Positions 46,300 through 57,368 of a stretch of DNA of 64,000 nucleotides are shown here, piece after piece. The notes beneath the pieces were generated by a model. It was not told where the DNA came from and did not search any database. It saw only the letters and a list, made by a program, of their open reading frames with translations. Each line of letters opens with the position of its first letter. Positions within the stretch are counted from its first letter, which is position 1. The stretch lies in contig NC_073746.1 of NCBI RefSeq assembly GCF_029784135.1, positions 67,520,763 to 67,584,762 of the forward strand, in the 5' to 3' direction. The translations under genes and the position numbers were made by a program. This DNA is from Toxorhynchites rutilus septentrionalis. Taxonomy: Eukaryota > Arthropoda > Insecta > Diptera > Culicidae.

Positions 46300-46880
46300 G
46301 GCACTGATAAGCGCCGTGTTTTATGGAATGGTTCCAATTTAGAAAACTTAGTACTCGTGGTTTTGAAAAAAACCATTTCGAACGCCCTCGATGCCGCCTT
46401 GTTCTGGATTTGCCACCAAAGCAGTTTGTGTAAAGAACAAACTTTTTCTTCTGCCAGCTGCCGTTTTGCGATTGCGTTTGCCACTCGCTGCAACTGCCTG
46501 TTGTTGTCTTGGTGTCCACGGAACCGATTGTGGTCTGTTCTGAATGCGGGTTTTCTTATCGTCGCGAGCAGCTTTGCCAGCTAACTCGATAACTTCGGCG
46601 GCCGAAACTATATATCGCCGGCTAGGTGGACTGGTGCACTGGTACTAACGCGCTCGGCCTAGCTCCCCTTGCGGAGCAATTGGCGGATACACCTACGGTG
46701 AATTGCAAATTGTTCGAGCGGGATTTTGCCTTTCCCTTCACTTTTCTTCCTTTGTCATGTCCAGACATGGCTGCTTGTGTTGCTTTGTTGATTTGATGTG
46801 ATGCGAAACGATGTGGTGTACGGTGTGGATGAGAATGATCGTTACGGCAGCGGAGCGGGGATTTTTAAGCTGACTGGCTG
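46300..46880 (-). pseudogene. Histone H2A pseudogene 2 (with promoter, leader and stem-loop relic)
   Basis: On the minus strand the start codon at 46768 opens [20 protein letters not shown], then LQF.VG, closely matching the H2A tail [28 protein letters not shown]. After a frame slip it reads IRQLLRKGS, a TAG, then AERVSTSAPVHLAG (H2A: [22 protein letters not shown]). Further slips lead to IELAGKAARDDKKTR near 46550. Upstream are a TTAAAAATCC TATA-like box at about 46863-46872, an ATCATTCTC initiator region and a leader ending CAAAGCAACACAAGCAGCC. The reversed CCAAT-type TGATTGGTCC lies further upstream at about 47020. A degraded stem-loop ends it at 46300-46315. Not translatable as H2A. Confidence 0.9.
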
Positions 46881-46999
46881 GCTCGAGAATTACGCATGTG
46901 TGAGACTGCGACCAATGTTTCGTTCATATTTTTTCTTTTTCCTTTCCAATCATGCTTCATTGTATTTCGCTGCTGCTCTGGTTGCCCGTTTTGGTCGGT

Positions 47000-47300
47000 A
47001 CGATTTGAGGAGCACAAAATGGACCAATCAAAAATGGGCACATAGTGCATTTGGACAATGCTTGATATTTCACAATTATTCAATTATTTATCTCAAGAAA
47101 AATGAAATGTTATTCGTTATGATAGATGCGTAGATATATTTCCTATCAACTGATGCAAAAACCTTTGCGATCTATTGAGAAATGTTCGAGTTATAAGCGT
47201 TCCAAATCTTGCATTTTTTCCTACTTGTTCAGTGCCTAGATTTTCATTTCACCCCCTATATCTTCCGGTTAGACGTAGTCCTACGTCAAAAACAAAAAAT
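47000..47300 (-). repeat. GACGTAG-ended repeat block upstream of H2A pseudogene 2
   Basis: Read on the minus strand from 47290: GACGTAGGACTACGTCTAAC, AGGGGGTGAAATGAAAA, GCTTATAACTCGAACATTTC, ATCTACGCATCTATCATAAC, GAGATAAATAATTGAATAA. These occur in the same order as 15045-15240 in copy A. The block runs directly into the histone promoter region, so the H2A unit and this repeat are one composite. Confidence 0.75.
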
Positions 47301-48237
47301 TTATGCAAAAAAAAAAAACAAACAAAAAAAATTTTTTGATTCGATTATATACAGTGAAAACAATTCAAAAACTGTATATAGTCGAGTCCGCGCTGTATTA
47401 TGTCATAAAACATATATGAATATAAATACATCTTAATAACAAAAATACATACCTTCCTGAATTTTTATATGTTATATGAAAAAGTTCTGTTTTTCGAAAT
47501 TCACATAAAAAAGCTAGAATCTCTTTGGTCTCAATACCTTAAAAACCATAAAAGCTTTTTTCTAGATTTTCGTTCAAAAGTGAACATTTGCTTACATTTT
47601 TTGACAAAAAAAAATCGAAAAACCAGTCAGGCGGTTTAGAAGTAAAGGTTGTCGATAAAAAAAATCCTAAATTATCTGACCACGTTTCTAAAACGTTTTC
47701 GTAGAGTTGCTTAAAATTATATCTACAATTTTAAAAAATTAGGATTTTTGTATGAAAGGTTTCCAATCTGGAAAAGAAACGTGATAAACTTTAAATTTGT
47801 GCACTACCCGTAATTTTGAAATGCTGGCGCAAAACCAAAATCATTGAACCTTGTCTTTTGTGCATTCAGATATGAACTCAGGGAACCATGAGAAGACCAT
47901 TCGGGAGATGAAAAATAGGTACATAATCAATGTTGATGCCACGGTTCGATTTTGGCAACATGATTTTTTTTGTATTTGTTACCAAAATCGAACGGATAGT
48001 GTAAAAAAATGTGAATGCGATAGTGTGAAGAATAATAAAAAACTAGATTAATCAAAAGTTAACTAGATTTATTTTGTATTAAAAGTTTAATTAAACTTAA
48101 TTAAAAGTTAGCTCAAATGAGGGGCGCGTTGACACCAATAGAAGGTGGATTTGATAATCCTCTTAAACATGTGAATCCGTAAAAATATACTAGGAAATTA
48201 TTGTAAATCATGAAAAAGGCAATTTTATTTATATTTA

Positions 48238-48258
48238 TTTATTATATATATTTATTTA

Positions 48259-48334
<76 letters not shown>

Positions 48335-48345
48335 TATATATTATA
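48238..48345. repeat. (TA)n microsatellite in duplication copy 1
   Basis: A TA run of about 35 units between ATTTATTTATATTTA-type borders. The equivalent tract in copy 2 (52000-52065) is shorter by 32 bp (16 units). Confidence 0.9.
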
Positions 48346-48749
48346 TATATTTATTTATGTATTTATGTTACTTTCGACTGGACAAAACAAAATCACTTAC
48401 CTGAGTGAGGGGCGTGAATGATTCATAAAGTAATAAAAAGCCTATTTGAACAGATTGTCAAATTAACTCTCAGCGTTGACATGTATTGTTGATTGCTCGC
48501 TGTCTAGAGCGACACCGAAACACTAAACTCATTAAATATCCGAATTTCTTCACACAAGGCTTGTAATGCGCTGCACTTTGACGCCACTTCTATTCCGTAA
48601 ATAATGCTAGAATTCACGAAAATTGTATGATTGAACTGAAAAAGTGTAACCAATAAGTCCGAATACACTCATCAATTCACACAAGCACTCTTCCGGCTGA
48701 AAAATAAAAAAATCATATCGCTTCGCTTAATCGCTCATTACTTCGGATA

Positions 48750-49260
48750 CTACTTTAGAATGCATCGGTTTCTTTGTTACATTAACTCTTTAGTAAAAGG
48801 TTTTGGTAGACCTGAAAAGCACAAATAGTTTGCGTGATTTTATGGAAACAATCCTTTTCGCAGTTGATATTCTCGGTTACAGAGGATTATATCCAATATT
48901 AGTACCATTATTCCACATCTCTCAACCACTTCGAGTTACATTTGACAACGTATTAACACAATCACAATGCGTGCGTGTGATGCAAAAATACAGAGTCACT
49001 CTCCAACAAAAAAATCGACGCGATTATTTCACCATACAAAATTGCTCTTTGCAATATCTTCCATTCTTTTCTTTTGTATCAAGCAATATCTCTGTGTGTA
49101 TGACAGCTGCATTAGAAAAAAAAAGTTGTCTCCTCGCTAGCTGGATTGAGACTGGGATTTGAAATTATGATGGACATATTTATACCAAAAAAGTTGAAAA
49201 TAGGCGGAGCTCAAACATTTTCTTTCACTCTCGCTCTTTAACTTCAACTTTCTATATTGT
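48750..49260 (-). pseudogene. H2A-array relic 3 (3' flank and degraded stem-loop only)
   Basis: TTTAGAATGCATCGG, then AACTCTTTAGTAAAAGGTTT and GTAGACCTGAAAAGCACAAA, line up with the 3' flanks and stem-loops of pseudogenes 1 and 2 (TTTAGAATGCATTAA, AAAGGTTTAATGGC, CTGAAAAGCGCC). No H2A codons are recognised further right. A 119-codon plus-strand frame (48803-49162) here has no family resemblance. Confidence 0.5.
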
Positions 49261-50046
49261 AGAGGCTTTTCACTTGAACCTTCATTCCTCGGATAGAGAA
49301 AAATCGGCAGACTCAGCCAAAGGGGTGAGTCCAACGAGACGAACGAATGAGCGTTATAAGGCAGCGATGGCAAAAAAATACATTCATTACGATTTGTTCG
49401 CTCGTTGGATTCACATGCAGGCTAAAAAGGGTCCTTTTCAAGATCACAAAATTATCTTTAATCTAAAGAGCTTATTGTTTTGTTATCACTCGATATCCCC
49501 ATCTTGTTCGGCTAAACCTTTCTGTTTAGCGATTGCGTTTGCCACTCGCCACAGCTTTCACAGTTGGAAAATTTCTTTCCATCCTGCTTGTGACATGTTG
49601 TACAGTAAATTACATTTAACGCGACGTGCCGAAGCACCGCTCAGTGTCGCATTGGAGGAAATTTTAACCTGTAATTGAACATTTGCGATGACAGTGGTAC
49701 AGTGTCGACTTTCAATGTGGGGTCATAATTTGGACCCCGAACTCTATGTTTACAAAAATGTCCAACTAAATATGTCGCATTACAGGTCCGTCAAATTAGC
49801 TGTATGTCGGGCTAAATGTAAATTACTGTACTTTTAATCTGGAAGCAATTTAAGAATTCTTGAAAATTGAATAATCGAGAAAGTCCCCAACCATCAATAA
49901 GTTCAGCACAACTGCCAAATTCTCATACTCATCATATCTTGGCAAACAAATTATGAAAAAATCAATTTGTGTTTTATTATTATTTTGGATAATATTTTAG
50001 AATGCATTAAACTGTATTTCGTAAACTCTTTTTTGAAAGGTTTAAT

Positions 50047-50627
50047 GGCACTGATAAGCGCCGTGTTTTATGGAATGGTTCCAATTTAGAAAACTTAGTA
50101 CTCGTGGTTTTGAAAAAAACCATTTCGAACGCCCTCGATGCCGCCTTGTTCTGGATTTGCCACCAAAGCAGTTTGTGTAAAGAACAAACTTTTTCTTCTG
50201 CCAGCTGCCGTTTTGCGATTGCGTTTGCCACTCGCTGCAACTGCCTGTTGTTGTCTTGGTGTCCACGGAACCGATTGTGGTCTGTTCTGAATGCGGGTTT
50301 TCTTATCGTCGCGAGCAGCTTTGCCAGCTAACTCGATAACTTCGGCGGCCGAAACTATATATCGCCGGCTAGGTGGACTGGTGCACTGGTACTAACGCGC
50401 TCGGCCTAGCTCCCCTTGCGGAGCAATTGGCGGATACACCTACGGTGAATTGCAAATTGTTCGAGCGGGATTTTGCCTTTCCCTTCACTTTTCTTCCTTT
50501 GTCATGTCCAGACATGGCTGCTTGTGTTGCTTTGTTGATTTGATGTGATGCGAAACGATGTGGTGTACGGTGTGGATGAGAATGATCGTTACGGCAGCGG
50601 AGCGGGGATTTTTAAGCTGACTGGCTG
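50047..50627 (-). pseudogene. Histone H2A pseudogene 2, duplicate
   Basis: Exact counterpart of 46300-46880, shifted by 3747 bp: start codon at 50515, the same [18 protein letters not shown] beginning, the same lesions and the same degraded stem-loop at 50047-50062. No difference from the first copy was seen. Confidence 0.9.
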
Positions 50628-50746
50628 GCTCGAGAATTACGCATGTGTGAGACTGCGACCAATGTTTCGTTCATATTTTTTCTTTTTCCTTTCCAATCAT
50701 GCTTCATTGTATTTCGCTGCTGCTCTGGTTGCCCGTTTTGGTCGGT

Positions 50747-51047
50747 ACGATTTGAGGAGCACAAAATGGACCAATCAAAAATGGGCACATAGTGCATTTG
50801 GACAATGCTTGATATTTCACAATTATTCAATTATTTATCTCAAGAAAAATGAAATGTTATTCGTTATGATAGATGCGTAGATATATTTCCTATCAACTGA
50901 TGCAAAAACCTTTGCGATCTATTGAGAAATGTTCGAGTTATAAGCGTTCCAAATCTTGCATTTTTTCCTACTTGTTCAGTGCCTAGATTTTCATTTCACC
51001 CCCTATATCTTCCGGTTAGACGTAGTCCTACGTCAAAAACAAAAAAT
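50747..51047 (-). repeat. GACGTAG-ended repeat block, duplicate
   Basis: Counterpart of 47000-47300 in the second duplication copy, identical by inspection. Confidence 0.75.
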
Positions 51048-51999
51048 TTATGCAAAAAAAAAAAACAAACAAAAAAAATTTTTTGATTCGATTATATACA
51101 GTGAAAACAATTCAAAAACTGTATATAGTCGAGTCCGCGCTGTATTATGTCATAAAACATATATGAATATAAATACATCTTAATAACAAAAATACATACC
51201 TTCCTGAATTTTTATATGTTATATGAAAAAGTTCTGTTTTTCGAAATTCACATAAAAAAGCTAGAATCTCTTTGGTCTCAATACCTTAAAAACCATAAAA
51301 GCTTTTTTCTAGATTTTCGTTCAAAAGTGAACATTTGCTTACATTTTTTGACAAAAAAAAATCGAAAAACCAGTCAGGCGGTTTAGAAGTAAAGGTTGTC
51401 GATAAAAAAAATCCTAAATTATCTGACCACGTTTCTAAAACGTTTTCGTAGAGTTGCTTAAAATTATATCTACAATTTTAAAAAATTAGGATTTTTGTAT
51501 GAAAGGTTTCCAATCTGGAAAAGAAACGTGATAAACTTTAAATTTGTGCACTACCCGTAATTTTGAAATGCTGGCGCAAAACCAAAATCATTGAACCTTG
51601 TCTTTTGTGCATTCAGATATGAACTCAGGGAACCATGAGAAGACCATTCGGGAGATGAAAAATAGGTACATAATCAATGTTGATGCCACGGTTCGATTTT
51701 GGCAACATGATTTTTTTTGTATTTGTTACCAAAATCGAACGGATAGTGTAAAAAAATGTGAATGCGATAGTGTGAAGAATAATAAAAAACTAGATTAATC
51801 AAAAGTTAACTAGATTTATTTTGTATTAAAAGTTTAATTAAACTTAATTAAAAGTTAGCTCAAATGAGGGGCGCGTTGACACCAATAGAAGGTGGATTTG
51901 ATAATCCTCTTAAACATGTGAATCCGTAAAAATATACTAGGAAATTATTGTAAATCATGAAAAAGGCAATTTTATTTATATTTATTTATTATATATATT

Positions 52000-52005
52000 T
52001 ATTTA

Positions 52006-52049
<44 letters not shown>

Positions 52050-52065
52050 TATATATTATATATAT
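52000..52065. repeat. (TA)n microsatellite in duplication copy 2
   Basis: About 19 TA units, compared with about 35 in copy 1. This is the only length difference found between the two copies. Confidence 0.85.
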
Positions 52066-52464
52066 TTATTTATGTATTTATGTTACTTTCGACTGGACAA
52101 AACAAAATCACTTACCTGAGTGAGGGGCGTGAATGATTCATAAAGTAATAAAAAGCCTATTTGAACAGATTGTCAAATTAACTCTCAGCGTTGACATGTA
52201 TTGTTGATTGCTCGCTGTCTAGAGCGACACCGAAACACTAAACTCATTAAATATCCGAATTTCTTCACACAAGGCTTGTAATGCGCTGCACTTTGACGCC
52301 ACTTCTATTCCGTAAATAATGCTAGAATTCACGAAAATTGTATGATTGAACTGAAAAAGTGTAACCAATAAGTCCGAATACACTCATCAATTCACACAAG
52401 CACTCTTCCGGCTGAAAAATAAAAAAATCATATCGCTTCGCTTAATCGCTCATTACTTCGGATA

Positions 52465-52975
52465 CTACTTTAGAATGCATCGGTTTCTTTGTTACATTAA
52501 CTCTTTAGTAAAAGGTTTTGGTAGACCTGAAAAGCACAAATAGTTTGCGTGATTTTATGGAAACAATCCTTTTCGCAGTTGATATTCTCGGTTACAGAGG
52601 ATTATATCCAATATTAGTACCATTATTCCACATCTCTCAACCACTTCGAGTTACATTTGACAACGTATTAACACAATCACAATGCGTGCGTGTGATGCAA
52701 AAATACAGAGTCACTCTCCAACAAAAAAATCGACGCGATTATTTCACCATACAAAATTGCTCTTTGCAATATCTTCCATTCTTTTCTTTTGTATCAAGCA
52801 ATATCTCTGTGTGTATGACAGCTGCATTAGAAAAAAAAAGTTGTCTCCTCGCTAGCTGGATTGAGACTGGGATTTGAAATTATGATGGACATATTTATAC
52901 CAAAAAAGTTGAAAATAGGCGGAGCTCAAACATTTTCTTTCACTCTCGCTCTTTAACTTCAACTTTCTATATTGT
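52465..52975 (-). pseudogene. H2A-array relic 3, duplicate
   Basis: Counterpart of 48750-49260 (offset 3715 bp), with the same degraded stem-loop at about 52523-52538. No H2A codons. Confidence 0.5.
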
Positions 52976-53689
52976 AGAGGCTTTTCACTTGAACCTTCAT
53001 TCCTCGTATAACGTCCGTAGAACTAAAGCATTAGTTGTTTGTTATTGACGGTACCGGTATGTAAGCACACAAAAGGATTGAACAAATGTTATATATAAGC
53101 CATTTAAAGCCAAACCGATGTGGGGGTTCTCAGATTTTCGTTTAAATTTATAGCTCTGTTCCTTATCGCCTTATCTCTTATCGTTTTTTTTAAATTTTAC
53201 ATGTAAACGGGGTTTTCAAAAAAAATTTGAATCCAAATGTCATCAAATTGCATGAAAATACGAGATCTGGTGGTATCACGAATAAAAAATTTGAAATTTA
53301 TGTGCTAAGATCGACCTTCTGGAACATAGTCAATAAACCAAAACTTTGGGTGCTTTGAGACACCCCTAAGTCATGTCCAATTGAAATGAAATTTTGCACA
53401 GGTAATTTTTTGGGTCAATAAACAAAATGTACATGATCGGTTCTTCAAATTCGACGATGAAATTTTTTCCATACATTTAAGTCCCAAAAGGTTTTTTGAG
53501 ATAACACCAGATCTCGACGTTTTATGCTTTTTTAAGTCATTACGCATTTTTAAGTCATCAGCTCGAGGGGACATAAAACACAAAACAAGCAGAATAAGCG
53601 ACCTTTGTTGTTTCGGGCGCAGAAAGATTCTGAGAATTTTCCTCAGAGGAGATGCAATATATATACGCTAGCGACAGCTAAGTTTGTGG

Positions 53690-54000
53690 AGTTTACTTCG
53701 TATCTATTCTAGCGGCTGCATGAGTTGCCCGTTGTTGACAGCTCTGTTCGGGAAAGCACACAAATGGACGGAACAAATATATGGGGATTTTCATCAATTT
53801 AAACCATATACAGACTATGGGATTGTAATGTATAGCATATCAAACCAATCTTAGAAAATTTCTGATTCGATTGGTATGCATATTGTTAAAAAATCCGTTT
53901 GCAGTAAAAGTAGCTATTACCGTTAACTTTATTTCATAAAAACGTGACCTGTTTTCTGATTTGGCACCCTAATGTAAGACGTAGTCCTACGTCAAAAATA
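53690..54000 (-). repeat. GACGTAG-ended repeat family, copy F (5' part)
   Basis: On the minus strand from 54000: TTTTTGACGTAGGACTACGT, GGGTGCCAAATCAGAAAACA, GGTCACGTTTTTATGAAATA, ACCAATCGAATCAGAAATTT, then TTGTTCCGTCCATTTGTGTG. This follows copies B and D. The downstream half (hairpin and tail) is absent. The 53006-53690 stretch to its left holds no recognised feature. Confidence 0.7.
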
Positions 54001-56370
54001 GATTTTCCAATGAAATCAACGAATTGACGGCAGTTTTTCCTAAAAACACGTAAGGGCGCAATTAAAAATTCGAGCTATGAGTAAACTGGACCATCAGTCC
54101 TTGTTTTCAAACATACGCCTTCTAAATGTGCATTTTGCAATACACGGATACAGGGAATGTCGCGGAAATGACACATATTTTTGCACCTATGACAGAATCT
54201 AAAACGGAACCGTTCACGAAATTGAGAATCCTCGTAACATAAAACATGAAATATGCAACACATCATAACACTGTAACTGTCATAAAAAAAGACTCGCACC
54301 AGTTTATGCTTCCGTTGGTGATTACCAAAGTAATTGTCCATCGTTGTAAAATATTGTGATCCAGTATGAATATGAAAAATTAATGACAATATAAAACCCA
54401 TTTTTGGAGAAAAAATAAAAACTTAAAACGCAGTACACTCCACCCCGCTATTATTATTATTATGATCTAGATTATTTAACCCATCTACACACTCGCACGA
54501 ATGCACGAGTGAGTGCATTAGGAAACATTTATTCCACAATGGTTTGAAGAAATATGAAAACAAAAAGGACGACACCTTTCAGAGTACCTACAGCAACTTC
54601 TCCGATCTGCCGAAGCGTGAACCGTAAATTGCATACCATACGCGCGGTATGCCATCTTTCGTTCCGGAACAGATGGCAGTTCCCACGACAGCATGAAATC
54701 GAACCCACGAACGGAGGCACGTGTCCGAATCCGTCTAATTACGTATGCGATGCGTTCGCTTTTTCTTATGTTTTGTTTGTCTCGTGGTCAAAATGTTTCC
54801 GAGTGTGGTGGCGGCTACGTTACGGTTAGGTTTCTTCGGTTTTCTGAGACCTTTGACGAAAGACAAATTGAGCTTTCGTCTGGAGTTGTATGTATTTTGA
54901 CGCAGCGTTTTGCGGTTTTTTTGTTGGTGTAGTTTAATTAAATTACTTTCAGAATTTTGCGTAAACGTAAAGGGGTTGGCATTCTTGATTGATTTTAACA
55001 GTTACGTTGGGAATGAGAAGGCGGGCCAAATGCTACGGTATTTTATTTAATTTAGTGCGATAATAACAGTTATTAGTTGTTTGCGTATATTATTTTTCCA
55101 ATCTCGTTTTTTACTAATTACATCTTTTTTCTCCTTTCAATTTCAGGTGCGTTTCTGGACAGCGAGTGCTTCCCATCCAATCCAATTTTGAATCAAATTC
55201 TAATGACTGCTTCGTCACGCCTCAAGCGAACAATACGCGCAAATGTAAATATTGTGATACTCATAATTCTAAATCCACACTGGAAAACTGATCCTGCATC
55301 GGATCATCCTCTTTTTTTTTCTCCCGAGCCTCGGATAAGGGTGCATTAGCCTCTATCTCTTTAGTGATGCTCCATTTTTTTTTGTCGTCCTCATTTTCCC
55401 GAGTGGTGCGTTCGATGCTGCAAGAACAAAAAATAAAAACGAACGCCGCATGCGTTTTATCTCACTCATTCTGTCTGAATTTGGCTCACTTTCCGGGACG
55501 TGAATATGTAGATTGGATGCGGTGGTATTTTTTTCGTCGCCAAGTTCTACCACTACTCGCAAAAGGGATGATATATGGGTCGCGTTTCCCATCGACTCTG
55601 GCAATGCGGTAGAATTCTAGTCGAGATGACGTTGCAAGTTGTTGTAACTGAGGTAGCTGCGAAGAATATTGACTGAAACGATGGCGGGATGCTGTCAGGA
55701 ATCTAAAACAGTGATTCTTTGTTTGTTGTTTTTTTTTCTCGCTAGTAATCTTTAGTCATGGTGATATGATACAATGATTGTGAATAGGGATTAAGTGGGA
55801 AATTTGAGAAAGGATGATGCTAATTAGTTTTTTCTTACCTTTTCCCAAAGAATGGTTGCCCAAGAACAGAAACAAGATTTACTTGTGATTCTTTGTAATC
55901 TGATTTGTCACAGGCTGCCAATCGGCATTAACTTCTTCGGTTGATGAACATATCGCATTGAATGTTGTTATTTTGACCTCTAAGCAGTATCGCGAATAAT
56001 GACAAGATGAAAAGACTCGATCATTATCAATTTGCACACGCATTCGGTATAAGATACATTACATTAACAGTTTGTACCGTATTTCGAGGATTTCATTGTA
56101 AATTACAATCTTAAATTGAAGGGTTCTTTCTTAAAATATTGTGGAGAAAAGCTATTTCAAGTTTTAAGAAAACCTTTATTTTTTCCTCGATTCATTTGGA
56201 AATTGTGTTGTATCGCCAAAAATGTAATGGTACTTTTAGTGAATGGAGAAAGTCATAATAAAACAGGTGCTGGGAAGCAAAATGAAGTGCATTTTTTTTA
56301 AATATTTACAATAAACGCATTCTGATGATTTTTTTTTCTAAACAAAATTGATCAGCTTCTTGAGAGCCTC
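54001..56370. other. Low-copy stretch, no gene supported
   Basis: No domain-bearing frame is seen. A polypyrimidine tract ending TTTCAATTTCAG at 55130-55146 looks like a splice acceptor and is followed by an open frame to 55349, but the frame has no recognisable family and no paired donor, so no exon is called. A short palindromic ATACCATACGCGCGGTAT lies at about 54637. Confidence 0.4.
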
Positions 56371-57179
56371 CGTTATTTTAATTTAGGTTTTATTAAATTC
56401 AGATGGGTCCTATAAAATTCATAGTACTTGTACCAAAACTCGTCATTATAATATTATTATTAAATTATTTTCAGACACAATTATCGTTCAAGATTTTCCA
56501 ACCACAACCACTATTCCAACCAAATAACATGTTTCTCCGTTACATGGAATAAATATTTGATACAGAAAATATGATAGAATAAAGACAGCCCTAAATCGGA
56601 CAATTCCTTCCTCGAGTTTTGCTCTTATCAACACATTCGGCGATCCAGTTATATTTATATAGATAGAAGAAGCTATAAGAGTGTGTTTTATCACTTTAAA
56701 ATCGATTTCCACTTTCGAACAAAGATCAATTTTCAAAACATCAAATGGACTAACAACGCATGTCACTATGGAATTGTAGAACAGATGGGAAATGAATTTT
56801 CGCAAATTTTCCCATTTTCTTCAGAGTTTTCCGAAAATTTTCAATTGTCATGTTTGGTTCGAATTTGTTTGATTGAAATATGTGTTTTAATTTTTTGGAA
56901 CCATCATACCATCATAGAAACATTTCTCGTACCCAAAAACCCTCACATCCCAAATTTGGTTCCGTTTGCGTGATTGATTCTAGAGCAGTGGTTTTCAACC
57001 TTTCTTGCTCAATTCCCCCCTTTACGAAAATTAATTCCAGTGCTTCACCCCTATCAGTATTTTGCAAAAAAATCTGTAGTATATCAGTAAAGTAATGTAA
57101 GAATACAAACAGTGTTCAAGTTATATTCGCAACAAATTTGATTTTATACTTGTAACTGACTACAAAAAGGTATATAAGG

Positions 57180-57360
57180 TTTGGAAAGTCAGTATGGTAC
57201 CTGAGCCTGAACGATTTCCGCCAAAATCGTAATTCTTGAGAACTTTGTTCGAAAGCACACCTCATGTCTTCGATATTCACTCTGTTACGGTGTTTTGTTC
57301 CCATCAGCAGCATAGTAGGTAATCCAGATTCACATAACTCGTACGCAAAAGATAACAACA
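57180..57360 (-). pseudogene. hAT (ZBED/Buster-like) transposase C-terminal fragment
   Basis: On the minus strand the frame reads LRVLLSFAYELCESGLPTML, then GTKHRNRVNIEDMRCAF. This matches the conserved hAT dimerisation motif of the form CESxFS...KTKxRxRLxxEDLRxAL that ends many hAT and domesticated ZBED proteins. The RNase H-like catalytic core and BED finger are missing. Upstream codons resume beyond hAT element 4, which splits the frame at 57369, in a decayed frame at about 59595-60038 that I cannot assign. Confidence 0.78.
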
Positions 57361-57368
57361 CTCGTAAC

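Larger units (their letters stand above)
45544..49290. repeat. Tandem duplication, copy 1 (3747 bp)
   Basis: This block is repeated head-to-tail directly to its right (49291-53005). Every open frame inside is residue-for-residue the same in the two copies at an offset of 3747 bp, changing to 3715 bp after the TA microsatellite. The only difference I found is the (TA)n length. It contains H2A pseudogene 2, part of the GACGTAG repeat, the (TA)n tract and a stem-loop relic. Confidence 0.95.
49291..53005. repeat. Tandem duplication, copy 2 (3715 bp)
   Basis: Second copy of 45544-49290, joined without spacer. The left junction reads TTCATTCCTC|GGATAGAG and the right edge TTCATTCCTC|GTATAACG. The copy contains the same H2A pseudogene, repeat block and relics. 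The high identity means either a very recent duplication or an assembly duplication. Confidence 0.95.

Noticed and set aside
48210..48404. Ile/Tyr-repeat frame
   Set aside because: Produced entirely by the (TA)n microsatellite.
48803..49162. 119-codon frame conserved in both duplication copies
   Set aside because: Conservation is explained by the recent duplication of the whole block, not by selection; no family resemblance.
55130..55349. Splice acceptor and exon candidate
   Set aside because: The polypyrimidine tract and CAG look good, but the following 67 codons match no family, and no donor or partner exon can be placed.
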